64,000 bases of DNA from Methylibium sp965279545 (GTDB taxonomy: Bacteria > Pseudomonadota > Gammaproteobacteria > Burkholderiales > Burkholderiaceae_C), in contig NZ_OZ257250.1 in assembly GCF_965279545.1 (NCBI RefSeq), positions 2,666,001 through 2,730,000 on the forward strand, given 5' to 3'. Of the stretch, positions 41,148-50,044 are shown in pieces. The notes beneath the pieces are model-generated. The model was not told the origin of the DNA. It saw only the letters and a program-made list of their open reading frames with translations, and made no database searches. The position numbers and the translations under genes were made by a program. Each line of letters starts with the position of its first letter. Within the stretch, counting starts at the first letter, position 1.

Positions 41148-42383
41148 ATGAACGCGCCCGAAGCCCTCAAGTCGCCGCCGACCTCCGCCTCCCACGTGAT
41201 GAACACCTACGGCCGCCTGCCGTTCGCGCTGTCGCATGGCCAGGGCTGCCGCGTGTGGGACACCGAGGGCCGCGAATACCTCGACGCGCTGGGCGGCATC
41301 GCGGTCAACACGCTGGGCCACGCGCATCCGAAGCTGGTGCCGGCGCTGACCGACCAGATCGGCAAGCTGATCCACTGCTCCAACTACTACCAGGCGCCAC
41401 TGCAGGAGCAGCTCGCCGCCAAGCTGTGCGAGTTGAGTGGCCTGACGAACGCCTTTTTCTGCAGCACCGGCCTCGAGGCCAACGAAGCGGCGCTGAAGAT
41501 CGCCCGCAAGTTCGGCCATGACAAGGGCATCGATCGCCCGGAGATCATCGTCTACGAAAAGGCCTTTCACGGCCGCTCGATCGCCACGCTGTCGGCCACC
41601 GGCAACCCGAAGGTGCAGGCTGGCTTCGGACCGCTGGTGGAGGGCTTCGTGCGCGTGCCGTTGAACGACGTGGCGGCGATCGAGGAAGTGGCGAACACCC
41701 GGCCGGGCGTGGTCGCTGTCTTTCTTGAAGTGATCCAGGGCGAAGGCGGCATCAACCCAGCCACGGCCGGGTACCTGCAGGCCGTGCGGCGGCTGTGCGA
41801 CGAGCACGACTGGCTGCTGATGCTCGACGAGGTGCAGTGCGGCATCGGCCGCACCGGCAAGTGGTTCGCCCATCAGTGGGCCGGCATCCTGCCCGACGTG
41901 ATGCCGCTGGCCAAGGGCCTGGGGTCGGGCGTGCCGGTGGGCGCCGTCGTCTGCGGCCCGCGCGCGGCCACGGTGCTTGGTCCCGGCAACCACGGCTCCA
42001 CCTTCGGCGGCAATCCGCTGGCGATGCGGGCCGGCATCGAGACGCTCGCGATCATGGAACAGGACCGCCTGCTCGAGAACGCGGCGACCGTCGGGGCGGC
42101 GTTGCGGGCCGGGCTGGCGCGCGAACTCGCCGACGTGACCGGTGCGGGCGGCGTCATCGAGATCCGCGGCCAGGGCCTGATGATCGGCATCGAGCTGGCC
42201 CGCCCCTGCGGCGAGCTGCTCGGCCGCGCCGCCGAAGCCGGCCTGCTGATCAGCGTGACCGCCGACCGCGTGATCCGCCTGGTGCCGCCGCTGATCCTCA
42301 GCGCCGCGCAGGCCGAGCGCGTCGTGGCGATCCTGTGTCCGCTGATCCGCAGCTTCCTCGGCGCGCCGCCGCCGGCCGCATGA
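41148..42383 (+). CDS. argD: Acetylornithine aminotransferase
   Basis: A 411-residue PLP enzyme (class III aminotransferase) converting N-acetylglutamate semialdehyde to N-acetylornithine. Signatures: YLDALGGIAVNTLGHAHP, FFCSTGLEANEAALKIARK, VIQGEGGINPA, LMLDEVQCGIGRTGKWFA, and the PLP-lysine in MPLAKGLGSGVPVGAVV, then GNHGSTFGGNPLAMRA. GAGGAAG precedes the ATG. It leads the argD-argF unit; the terminator-like hairpin just upstream may regulate it. Confidence 0.95.
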   Translation: MNAPEALKSPPTSASHVMNTYGRLPFALSHGQGCRVWDTEGREYLDALGGIAVNTLGHAHPKLVPALTDQIGKLIHCSNYYQAPLQEQLAAKLCELSGLTNAFFCSTGLEANEAALKIARKFGHDKGIDRPEIIVYEKAFHGRSIATLSATGNPKVQAGFGPLVEGFVRVPLNDVAAIEEVANTRPGVVAVFLEVIQGEGGINPATAGYLQAVRRLCDEHDWLLMLDEVQCGIGRTGKWFAHQWAGILPDVMPLAKGLGSGVPVGAVVCGPRAATVLGPGNHGSTFGGNPLAMRAGIETLAIMEQDRLLENAATVGAALRAGLARELADVTGAGGVIEIRGQGLMIGIELARPCGELLGRAAEAGLLISVTADRVIRLVPPLILSAAQAERVVAILCPLIRSFLGAPPPAA

Positions 42384-42429
42384 ACCGCGGTTCGCGCAGC
42401 ATCCCATGATCTCCGCCCGAGCGAGCGCC

Positions 42430-43392
42430 ATGAAATCCGGCTCCAGCCTCATCAAACACTACCTGCAGTTCAAGGACCTCCGCGCCGAGGAGTACGCCTA
42501 CCTGTTCGAGCGCAGCGCGATCATCAAGCGCCGCTTCAAGAACTACGAGAAGTACACGCCGCTGGTCGACCGCACGCTGGCGATGATCTTCGAGAAGGCC
42601 AGCACCCGCACCCGCGTGAGCTTCGAGGCCGGCATGTACCAGATGGGCGGCTCGGTGGTGCACCTGACCACCGGCGACAGCCAGCTCGGCCGCGCCGAGC
42701 CGGTGGAGGACAGCGCGCGCGTCATCAGCCGCATGGTCGACGTGGTGATGATCCGCACCTACGAGCAGGCCAAGCTGGAGCGTTTCGCGGCGCACTCGCG
42801 CGTGCCGGTGATCAACGGCCTGACCAACGAGTACCACCCCTGCCAGATCCTCGCCGACCTGTTCACCTACATCGAGCACCGCGGCGTGCGCGGCGCCCAC
42901 GGCAACGCGCTGGACTGCCTGCGCGGCAAGGTGGTCGCCTGGGTCGGCGATGGCAACAACATGGCCCACACCTGGCTGCAGGCCGCCGAGATCCTGGGTT
43001 TCACGGTGCATGTGAGCACGCCCAGCGGCTACGAGATCGACCCGGCCGTCGCCGGCATCACGAACACCAGCTGCTACAAGGTCTTCAAGAACCCGATGGA
43101 TGCCTGCCGCGGCGCCCATCTCGTGACCACCGACGTGTGGACCAGCATGGGCTACGAGGCCGAGAACGATGCGCGCCGGCTGGCCTTCGCCGACTGGCGC
43201 GTGGACCGCAAGATGATGACCGCGGCGCAGCCCGATGCACTCTTCATGCACTGCCTGCCGGCGCACCGCGGCGAGGAGGTCGAGGCCGAGGTGATCGACG
43301 GCGCCCAGTCGGTGGTCTGGGACGAGGCCGAAAATCGCATGCACGTGCAGAAGGCGCTCATGGAGTACCTGTTGCTCGGCCGGATCGGCTGA
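42430..43392 (+). CDS. argF: Ornithine carbamoyltransferase
   Basis: A 320-residue enzyme forming citrulline from ornithine and carbamoyl phosphate. The carbamoyl-phosphate loop is EKASTRTRVSFE; HPCQILADLFT, VGDGNNMAHTW and DVWTSMGYE (ornithine side) follow, with MHCLPAHRGEEV near the end. The ATG at 42430 (MKSGSSLIKHYLQF) is preferred to 42406 because alignable sequence starts here. It lies 46 bases after argD. The third arginine gene, argG, is 3.8 kb further on. Confidence 0.96.
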   Translation: MKSGSSLIKHYLQFKDLRAEEYAYLFERSAIIKRRFKNYEKYTPLVDRTLAMIFEKASTRTRVSFEAGMYQMGGSVVHLTTGDSQLGRAEPVEDSARVISRMVDVVMIRTYEQAKLERFAAHSRVPVINGLTNEYHPCQILADLFTYIEHRGVRGAHGNALDCLRGKVVAWVGDGNNMAHTWLQAAEILGFTVHVSTPSGYEIDPAVAGITNTSCYKVFKNPMDACRGAHLVTTDVWTSMGYEAENDARRLAFADWRVDRKMMTAAQPDALFMHCLPAHRGEEVEAEVIDGAQSVVWDEAENRMHVQKALMEYLLLGRIG

Positions 43393-43432
43393 AACCGCGC
43401 CGCCCGCGAAACGGTTTGCTCCGCGCCCTGCC

Positions 43433-44176
43433 ATGAAGCTCGCGCTGCTGACCGACCTGCACGCCAACCGCGAAGCCTTCGAGGCCTGCCTCGATCACGC
43501 GCACCGCTGCGGCGCGACCGACTACGCCATCCTCGGCGACCTGGTCGGCTACGGCGCCGACCCGGCCTGGGTCGTCGACACGGTCCGTGCGCTCGCCAGC
43601 CGCGGCGCCATCGTGCTCAAGGGCAACCATGACGAGTCGGCGGCCGAGGGCCCGCGCCCGACGATGGTCGAGGACGCGCGCCAGGTGATCGCCTGGACGC
43701 GCGCCCAGCTCGACGCGGCGCAGCTCGCCTTCCTCGAAGCGCTGCCGCTGACCGTCGAGCGCGCCGGCTGCCTGTTCGCCCACGCGAACACCTGGGCCCC
43801 GGCCGACTGGGAGTACGTGACCAGCCGGCACGATGCGGTGCGCTGCCTGCAGGCCACGACGGCGCGGCATGTCTTCATCGGTCACGTGCACGAGCCGCAG
43901 CTCTACCACCTGGCGGGCACCGGCAAGACGGGCCAGTTCACGCCGGTGTCCGGCGTGGCGATCCCGGTGCCGGCACACCGGCAGTGGCTGGTGCTGCCGG
44001 GCTCGGTCGGCCAGCCGCGTGACGGCAACCCGGCGGCCTGCTGGGCGCTGTACGACAGCGACAGCCTGAACCTGAGCTTTCATCGCGTGCCCTACGACCA
44101 AGAGGCCGCCGCCGCGAAGATCCGCCGCGCCGGTCTGCCCGAACGGCTCGCCCAGCGGCTGATCGAGGGGCGATGA
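43433..44176 (+). CDS. Metallophosphoesterase
   Basis: A 247-residue calcineurin-like phosphoesterase with a full set of metal ligands: LLTDLHANREAFEACL, ILGDLVGYGADP, LKGNHDESAAEG, FAHANTWAP, FIGHVHEPQLYHL, and LVLPGSVGQPRDGNP. Such soluble phosphatases act on phosphoproteins or diadenosine polyphosphates. The stop overlaps the protein-kinase ATG (44173-44176), so enzyme and kinase are coupled; an opposing kinase/phosphatase pair is a fair inference. Confidence 0.9.
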   Translation: MKLALLTDLHANREAFEACLDHAHRCGATDYAILGDLVGYGADPAWVVDTVRALASRGAIVLKGNHDESAAEGPRPTMVEDARQVIAWTRAQLDAAQLAFLEALPLTVERAGCLFAHANTWAPADWEYVTSRHDAVRCLQATTARHVFIGHVHEPQLYHLAGTGKTGQFTPVSGVAIPVPAHRQWLVLPGSVGQPRDGNPAACWALYDSDSLNLSFHRVPYDQEAAAAKIRRAGLPERLAQRLIEGR

Positions 44177-45633
44177 GCAGCCACGCGGGCGCGGGTCCGA
44201 TGCCGCTGCAGCCGGGCACCGTGATCGACGGTTTCCGGCTCGAGGAACATCTGCACCAGGGCGGCATGGCCAACCTGTGGCGCGTCACCCACCCGGCCCA
44301 CGCGCTGCCGATGCTGATGAAGCTGCCGCGCATCAAGGGCGGCGAGGACCCGGCGACGATCGTCGGCTTCGAGGTCGAGCAGATGATCCTGCCGCGCCTG
44401 CAGGGACCGCACGTGCCGCGCTACGTGGCGCAGGGCGATTTCACCGCCCAGCCCTATCTCGTGATGGAGCACCTGCCCGGCGAAACGCTGCGCCCGCGGC
44501 TCGACCGCGCGCCGCTGCCGATCGCCGAAGTCGCCGAGATCGGCGCCAAGGTCGCCACGGCGCTGCACGACCTGCACCGCCAGCACGTGATCCACCTCGA
44601 CGTGAAGCCGAGCAACATCCTGTTCCGCCAGCACGCCGACGGCAGCGAGGCCGAGGCGGTGCTGGTCGACTACGGGCTGGCGCGGCACGACCACCTGCCC
44701 GACCTGCTGGACGAGGAGTTCACGCTGCCGATGGGCACCGGCCCCTACATGTCGCCGGAGCAGATCCAGTTCGTGCGCGACGAGCCGCGCAGCGATCTCT
44801 ACGCGCTCGGCGTGATGCTCTACCACCTGACGACCGGCGCGCGGCCGTTCGGCCAGCCGACCAGTGTGGCCGGCCTGCGCAAGCGCCTCTACCGCGAACC
44901 GGTGCCGCCGCGCGTGCTGCGGCCCGACTGCCCGCCCTGGCTGCAGGAAATCATCCTGCGCTGCCTCGAGCCGCGGGCCGGGCGGCGCCACGACACGGCG
45001 GCGCAACTGGCCTTCGACCTGATGCATCCGCAGCAGGTGCAGCTGACGGAGCGCGCCGAGAAGCGCGGGCGTGCCGGACGCTTGACGGCGCTGCGGCGCT
45101 GGTTCGCCTCGATCGGCTCCGAGCCCGAACCACGGGGCAGCGCCAGCGCCGACTTGCCGCGGCACGCGATCCTGATGGCGGCGGTCGACGTCAACGGCAC
45201 GCCCGGCCTGCTCCAGATGCTGAGCGAGACGGTGCAGCACTTCCTGCAGGCCGAGGCCGGCGCGCGGCTGGCCTGCGTGGGCGTGATGAAGACCGCCCGC
45301 ATCGGCATGGACGAGCTGGTCGACGCCGAGGGCCGCAGCCTGCACGTCAAGCAGCTGGTCGCGCTGAAGCACTGGGCGCGCCCGCTGCAGCAGGCGCTCG
45401 GCCTCGACAGCCCCGAACGCGCCGGGCGCGTGACCTTCCACGTGCTGGAAGCGCCCGATGCGGCGAACGCAATCGTCGAGTTCGCGCGCCGCAACGAGGT
45501 CGACCACATCATCATGGGCGCGCGCAGCGCCTCGCCGCTGCGCCGCTACCTCGGCAGCGTCTCGGCCCAGGTGGTCGCGGAATCCGACTGCAGCGTCACG
45601 GTGGTGCGCGACCCCGCCGGCCGCGGCGGCTGA
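44173..45633 (+). CDS. Ser/Thr protein kinase with C-terminal universal-stress-like domain
   Basis: A 486-residue protein. The kinase domain (about residues 17-285) has a Gly loop (HQGGMANLWRV), the Lys of beta-3 (LMKLPRI), the catalytic loop HLDVKPSNILF (HLD in place of HRD, Asp and Asn kept), DYG in place of DFG, and SPE in place of APE. A linker follows and then, from about residue 330, a universal-stress-protein-like domain: AILMAAVDVNGTPG, VEFARRNEVDHIIMGARSASPLRRYLGSVSAQVVAESDCSVTVVR. Coupled to the phosphoesterase. Substrates unknown. Confidence 0.88.
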   Translation: MSSHAGAGPMPLQPGTVIDGFRLEEHLHQGGMANLWRVTHPAHALPMLMKLPRIKGGEDPATIVGFEVEQMILPRLQGPHVPRYVAQGDFTAQPYLVMEHLPGETLRPRLDRAPLPIAEVAEIGAKVATALHDLHRQHVIHLDVKPSNILFRQHADGSEAEAVLVDYGLARHDHLPDLLDEEFTLPMGTGPYMSPEQIQFVRDEPRSDLYALGVMLYHLTTGARPFGQPTSVAGLRKRLYREPVPPRVLRPDCPPWLQEIILRCLEPRAGRRHDTAAQLAFDLMHPQQVQLTERAEKRGRAGRLTALRRWFASIGSEPEPRGSASADLPRHAILMAAVDVNGTPGLLQMLSETVQHFLQAEAGARLACVGVMKTARIGMDELVDAEGRSLHVKQLVALKHWARPLQQALGLDSPERAGRVTFHVLEAPDAANAIVEFARRNEVDHIIMGARSASPLRRYLGSVSAQVVAESDCSVTVVRDPAGRGG

Positions 45634-45668
45634 AGCGCGGCGGTGGGCGAGAGGGTCGGGCCCGCGGC

Positions 45669-46604
45669 TCAGTGCAGCACGGAGCCCACCGCCTGCGGCG
45701 CGGCCGGCAAGTCCTTCTCGCCCAGCGCCTCCAGCAGGTTGATCTCGATCGTCCGGCAGATCGCCGCCAGCGGCAGGTGGTGCACCTTCATCCCGAAGGG
45801 CTCCTCGATCTCGTCGCCCACGGCATCCAGGCCGAAGAAGGTGTAGGCGACGATGGCAACGACGAAGGGCGTCATGAAGCCGATCAGGTCGACCAGGCCG
45901 AACGGCAGCAGGAAGCAGTACAGGTAGGCCGTGCGGTGCAGCAGCAGCGTGTACGCGAACGGGATCGGCGTGCTCGCGATGCGTTCGCAGCCGGCCGCGG
46001 CGGCCGACAGGCCCGAGAGGTTGCCGTCGATCTCGGCGGCGATGCGGGCGTCGAGCTGCCCCGCGCGCATCGCGTCGCCCAGACCCCGCCCGACGCCGCG
46101 CAGCAGATGCTCGGTCCCCAGGGTCGCCGCCTGGAACGCGCGCGCCTCCTCGTGGCCGAGCAGGCGTTCGATGTCGGGTGCGGCGTCGCTGCTGCGCAGC
46201 TGGTGGCGCAGCGCGTGGGCGAAGGCGATCGTGCGCCGGACCATCACGGCGCGCGCATCGTCCCTCACCGGCGGCGGCGCACTGGGCGCCTGGAACAGCG
46301 TCTGCAACTGGCGCGCGATGCTGCGCGAGCGGTGCACCACGTCGCCCCAGAGCCGGCGGGCCTCCCAGTAGCGGTCGTAGGCGGCCGTGTTGCGAAAGCC
46401 GAGGAAGATGGCCAGCGCCAGGCCGATCAGCGTGAACGGCACGGGCGTCAGCGTCACCTTCCACCGGAACAGGAAGCCGTGGCTGAGCGACACCGCGCTG
46501 GCCAGTGCCGTGCAGGTGGCGAGGCTCCAGAAGATGCGTGGCAGGATCGAGCCGCGCAAGGCGAAGAACAGCCGCAGGCCATTGGGACGGTCGACGAGGA
46601 TCAT
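45669..46604 (-). CDS. Bestrophin-family (UPF0187) membrane protein
   Basis: A 311-residue anion-channel-like protein. It opens MILVDRPNGLRLFFALRGSILPRIFW, followed by hydrophobic helices and the bestrophin marks LALAIFLGFRNTAAYDRYWEARRLWG and PIPFAYTLLLHRTAYLYCFLLPFGLVD. The C-terminal region has FGLDAVGDEIEEPFG, the acidic stretch typical of the family. ATG 46604 is used; an upstream 20-codon extension is not supported. Convergent with the kinase gene. Ion selectivity unknown. Confidence 0.88.
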   Translation of the reverse strand: MILVDRPNGLRLFFALRGSILPRIFWSLATCTALASAVSLSHGFLFRWKVTLTPVPFTLIGLALAIFLGFRNTAAYDRYWEARRLWGDVVHRSRSIARQLQTLFQAPSAPPPVRDDARAVMVRRTIAFAHALRHQLRSSDAAPDIERLLGHEEARAFQAATLGTEHLLRGVGRGLGDAMRAGQLDARIAAEIDGNLSGLSAAAAGCERIASTPIPFAYTLLLHRTAYLYCFLLPFGLVDLIGFMTPFVVAIVAYTFFGLDAVGDEIEEPFGMKVHHLPLAAICRTIEINLLEALGEKDLPAAPQAVGSVLH

Positions 46605-46677
46605 GGGGGCGGCCCGCTCGATGGCGGCGGGACGGAGCGCTCGCCGGCGCTCGACTGGCAATGCAGGGGCATGGCGC

Positions 46678-47052
46678 CTAGGGCCTGTGCCACAAGCCGC
46701 TGCGCCGCGCTTCGTCGACCTTGGCCTGGCCGCTCGGGTGCATCAGGCCGGCCGCCTCCAGCGCCTCGACGCGCCGCTGCGTCGGGCCGGACCAGGCGCT
46801 CTTGGGTTTGCGCGGCGCGAACCACAGCAGCGAGCGGCGCTCGTCGAGCCGGCCGGACTTGCTGTCGATCCAGCCGAAGCACAGCGCCTCCTCGATGGCT
46901 TCGTCGGGGCTCGGGGACGCGTAGTCGCTGCCCTTCCTGGCCATCACCAGCCACACGCCGTTGGCCTGGGTGTGGTGCTTGCTCAGCCAGCGCCGCCAAG
47001 CGGCACGGTCATCGGCCTCGACGGCATGGGGCGGCAGGGTGTCTCCGGGCAT
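46678..47052 (-). CDS. YdeI/OmpD-associated family protein, C-terminally short
   Basis: A 124-residue protein: WRRWLSKHHTQANGVWLVMARKGS, EEALCFGWIDSKSGRLDERRSLLWFAPRKPKSAWSGPTQRRVEALEAAGL. The first 120 residues match the YdeI/OmpD-associated family, but members usually run to about 190 residues, and here a TAG follows GLWHRP. No continuation of the family was found in the other frames downstream. It may be a truncated or shortened member. Divergent from argG. Confidence 0.75.
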   Translation of the reverse strand: MPGDTLPPHAVEADDRAAWRRWLSKHHTQANGVWLVMARKGSDYASPSPDEAIEEALCFGWIDSKSGRLDERRSLLWFAPRKPKSAWSGPTQRRVEALEAAGLMHPSGQAKVDEARRSGLWHRP

Positions 47053-47184
47053 CTCGGGCTTTCTGGGTCACGGTGGGCAGCGGGGCAGGCGCCTAAAATC
47101 TGCGCATCGCCGATTTGACCTCACCCGCGCGTCCTGCGCGTCACACCGCACGGCGAGCACGAACCTGCAGCCCCACTCCCGACC

Positions 47185-48522
47185 ATGGCAACCATTCTTC
47201 AGCACCTTCCCGCCGGCCAGAAGGTCGGCATCGCATTCTCCGGCGGTCTGGACACCAGCGCCGCGCTGCACTGGATGCGCAACAAGGGTGCCATTCCCTA
47301 TGCCTACACGGCCCACCTCGGTCAGCCCGACGAGCCGGACTACGACGAGATCCCGCGCAAGGCCCTGCAGTACGGCGCCGAGCAGGCGCGCCTGATCGAC
47401 TGCCGAACGCAACTGGTCGCCGAAGGCATTGCCGCGCTGCAGTGCGGCGCCTTCCACATCTCGACCGCCGGCGTCACCTACTTCAACACCACGCCGATCG
47501 GGCGCGCCGTCACCGGCACGATGCTGGTGGCCGCGATGAAGGAAGACGACGTCAACATCTGGGGCGACGGCAGCACCTTCAAGGGCAACGACATCGAGCG
47601 CTTCTACCGCTACGGGCTGCTCACCAACCCGGCGCTGCGGATCTACAAGCCCTGGCTGGACCAGGCCTTCATCGACGAGCTGGGCGGTCGCGCCGAGATG
47701 TCGGCGTTCATGACGAAAGCGGGCTTCGGCTACAAGATGTCGGCCGAGAAGGCCTACTCGACCGACTCCAACATGCTCGGCGCCACGCACGAGGCCAAGG
47801 ATCTCGAGCACCTGAGCAGCGGCATGAAGATCGTGCAGCCCATCATGGGCGTGGCGTTCTGGCGTGAGGACGTGGTCGTCAAGCCCGAGGCGGTGTCGGT
47901 GCGCTTCGAGGAAGGCCGCCCGGTGGCGCTCAACGGCGTGGAGTTCGCGAGCACCGTCGACCTGCTGCTGGAGGCCAACCGCATCGGCGGGCGCCACGGC
48001 CTGGGCATGAGCGACCAGATCGAGAACCGCATCATCGAGGCCAAGAGCCGCGGCATCTACGAGGCCCCGGGCCTGGCGCTGCTGTTCATCGCCTACGAGC
48101 GCCTCGTCACCGGCATCCACAACGAGGACACCATCGAGCAGTACCGCGACAACGGCCGCAAGCTCGGCCGCCTGCTCTACCAGGGCCGCTGGTTCGACCC
48201 GCAGGCCATCATGCTGCGCGAGGCCGCGCAGCGCTGGGTGGCGCGCGCGATCACCGGCGAAGTCACGCTGGAACTGCGCCGCGGCAACGACTACTCGATC
48301 CTGAACACGACCTCGGCCAACCTGACCTACCACCCCGAGCGGCTGACGATGGAGAAGGGCGAATCGAGCTTCTCGCCGCAGGACCGCATCGGCCAGCTCA
48401 CGATGCGCAACCTCGACATCGTCGACACCCGCGACAAGCTCGGCATCTATGCCCAGGCCGGGCTGCTGTCGCTCGGCAGCGGCGCGGCGCTGGCACGCCT
48501 GCAGAGCGACGACACGCCCTGA
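47185..48522 (+). CDS. argG: Argininosuccinate synthase
   Basis: A 445-residue enzyme joining citrulline and aspartate with ATP. P-loop region VGIAFSGGLDTSAALHWM, TYFNTTPIGRAVTGTMLV, GDGSTFKGNDIERFYRYG and LRIYKPWLDQAFIDELGGR place it in the longer E. coli-like class. The ATG at 47185 is the first good start after a 130-base region with a TAAAAT -10-like box near 47096. Completes the arginine set with argD and argF. Confidence 0.96.
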   Translation: MATILQHLPAGQKVGIAFSGGLDTSAALHWMRNKGAIPYAYTAHLGQPDEPDYDEIPRKALQYGAEQARLIDCRTQLVAEGIAALQCGAFHISTAGVTYFNTTPIGRAVTGTMLVAAMKEDDVNIWGDGSTFKGNDIERFYRYGLLTNPALRIYKPWLDQAFIDELGGRAEMSAFMTKAGFGYKMSAEKAYSTDSNMLGATHEAKDLEHLSSGMKIVQPIMGVAFWREDVVVKPEAVSVRFEEGRPVALNGVEFASTVDLLLEANRIGGRHGLGMSDQIENRIIEAKSRGIYEAPGLALLFIAYERLVTGIHNEDTIEQYRDNGRKLGRLLYQGRWFDPQAIMLREAAQRWVARAITGEVTLELRRGNDYSILNTTSANLTYHPERLTMEKGESSFSPQDRIGQLTMRNLDIVDTRDKLGIYAQAGLLSLGSGAALARLQSDDTP

Positions 48523-48652
48523 GCAAGCCCGGCGGCCGGCAGCGCCTCGCGCCGCCGGCCGTGCGATCCGCCCGCCCGGCCCCGGTCTGAGGAGCGCGCA
48601 GGGTCTTTCACACCCGCGTCACAAAGCGTAGCCTCCGTCCAGGAGGCTTGCG

Positions 48653-49453
48653 ATGAACGCTGTGTGCCGCCGCGTCTTGGCCCTGGGTCTGGCTTCGGCT
48701 TGCGCCGGCACCGCGGCCCTGGAACTCGCCTACGAACCGACCTCGCTGGACTGGACCGCCGGCGAGGTCGGGCGCATCGGCACCGAGACCTTGCAGCAGG
48801 CCGTGGCCAGCGCCGCCGCACGCGATCGGCTCGGCTGCGTGCAGCACTGCGAACGCCTGCAACGCACCTTCGGGCGACTGGTCGCCGAGGCGCGCCGACA
48901 GACGCCTCGCGCCGCCGTGCTGCCATGGTCGCTGACCGTGCTGCACCACGACGACACCGGCGCCTTCGCGCTGCCGGACGGCCAGGTGGTCGTGTCGGAG
49001 ACGCTGATCGAGGACCGCGGCCTGTCCGACGAGGCACTGGCCTTCGTGCTGGCACACGAGATGGCGCACAGCATCCTCGAGCACGAGCGCCAGATGCTCA
49101 CGGCCGGCCGCATGCTGCTGCCGCGCCAGGTCGAGCGCAGCGTGCCCGACATGTACGTCGAGCTCGAGCACAATTTCGGCCTGCTGAAGTCGCTGGAGCC
49201 GGTGCTGCAGCAAGGTGAGTTCGAGGCCGACGAACTGGGCCTGTTGCTCGCTGCGCTGGCCGGCTACGCGCCAGCCCGGCAGATCGAGTTCATGCAGAAC
49301 GAGGTGGCCGAGGACGACGGCCGGCGGCCGGTCGCCGCCACGCACCCGGCGGCCACCGAGCGACTGGCGCGCCTGCAGGAGCGGCTGCCGCTGGCTTGGC
49401 GGCTGTACCAGGCCGCCCAGGAGGCGGTGCCCATCCGGCCGACGGCGCCCTGA
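48653..49453 (+). CDS. Secreted M48-family metallopeptidase
   Basis: A 266-residue peptidase with an N-terminal signal sequence (RVLALGLASACAGTAAL). The zinc site is FVLAHEMAHSILEHERQML (HExxH), with the third ligand in GEFEADELGLLLAALAGY. ATHPAATERLARLQERL near the end is typical of M48 proteins involved in outer-membrane protein quality control. An AGGAGG site lies about seven bases before the ATG. Single gene; substrates unknown. Confidence 0.9.
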   Translation: MNAVCRRVLALGLASACAGTAALELAYEPTSLDWTAGEVGRIGTETLQQAVASAAARDRLGCVQHCERLQRTFGRLVAEARRQTPRAAVLPWSLTVLHHDDTGAFALPDGQVVVSETLIEDRGLSDEALAFVLAHEMAHSILEHERQMLTAGRMLLPRQVERSVPDMYVELEHNFGLLKSLEPVLQQGEFEADELGLLLAALAGYAPARQIEFMQNEVAEDDGRRPVAATHPAATERLARLQERLPLAWRLYQAAQEAVPIRPTAP

Positions 49454-49613
49454 GGCCGTCCTCGGGATTCATACCGACCCGCCTTCAAACCTGTCAAATC
49501 ACCCGGCGTCTTTCGGCTCCTTGCGGCCGTTCGTGTGCGGGGGTGGCCGGGGTTCGAAGCGTTCACCGGCGAGCCGCTTGCAGGTACCGCGCATTGCCGG
49601 CGAGGCCGCCGGC

Positions 49614-50006
49614 TCAGTCGTACTTGAGGTACTTGAACCTCGCATCCTCGTTCGGCGTGCCTTCGAGCACGGCGCCCTCTTCCTTCGCCGGCTGCCACTG
49701 CACCACGTCCTCGATCTTCTTCGCCAGCGCGAAGTCCTTCTCGGTCACGCCCTTCGCGGCGTGGTTCACCAGCTTCACGATGACGAAGGCGTAGCTGACC
49801 GCCAGGTCCGGGTGGTGCCAGGCCGCCTCGGCCAGGTGGCCGACGGTGTTGACGACCATCAGCGTGGCCTTCCAGCCGCTGGTCTTGTACTTGCGGCGGA
49901 TCCAGCCGTCCTCGTAGGTCCAGTGCGGCAGCTCGGCCTTCAGCCGGGCCTCGATCTCCTCGGGGGCATAGACCTCGTCGGCCCCCTTCCTGCGCCACTG
50001 CGTCAT
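49614..50006 (-). CDS. 4a-hydroxytetrahydrobiopterin dehydratase
   Basis: A 130-residue pterin-4a-carbinolamine dehydratase, which recycles the pterin cofactor of aromatic hydroxylases. The family signature is EAAWHHPDLAVSYAFVIVKLVNHAAKGVTEKD (paired His, aromatic, second His, Asp). The N-terminus has LKAELPHWTYEDGWIRRKYKTSGW. A C-terminal extension of about 25 residues is a common betaproteobacterial variant. GAGGAGA precedes the ATG at 50006. It lies 38 bases after murB on the same strand. Confidence 0.88.
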   Translation of the reverse strand: MTQWRRKGADEVYAPEEIEARLKAELPHWTYEDGWIRRKYKTSGWKATLMVVNTVGHLAEAAWHHPDLAVSYAFVIVKLVNHAAKGVTEKDFALAKKIEDVVQWQPAKEEGAVLEGTPNEDARFKYLKYD

Positions 50007-50044
50007 GACCGTCTCCTCGATGAGTGACACCAACACCAATGGAA

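Noticed and set aside
41093..41521. Plus-strand open frame overlapping the argD start
   Set aside because: An Arg-rich out-of-frame reading of argD; no motif, no conservation expected.
48523..48652. GC-rich inverted stretch after argG
   Set aside because: The arms pair imperfectly and no T run follows. It may be a weak terminator, but it is not distinguishable from background in such GC-rich DNA.
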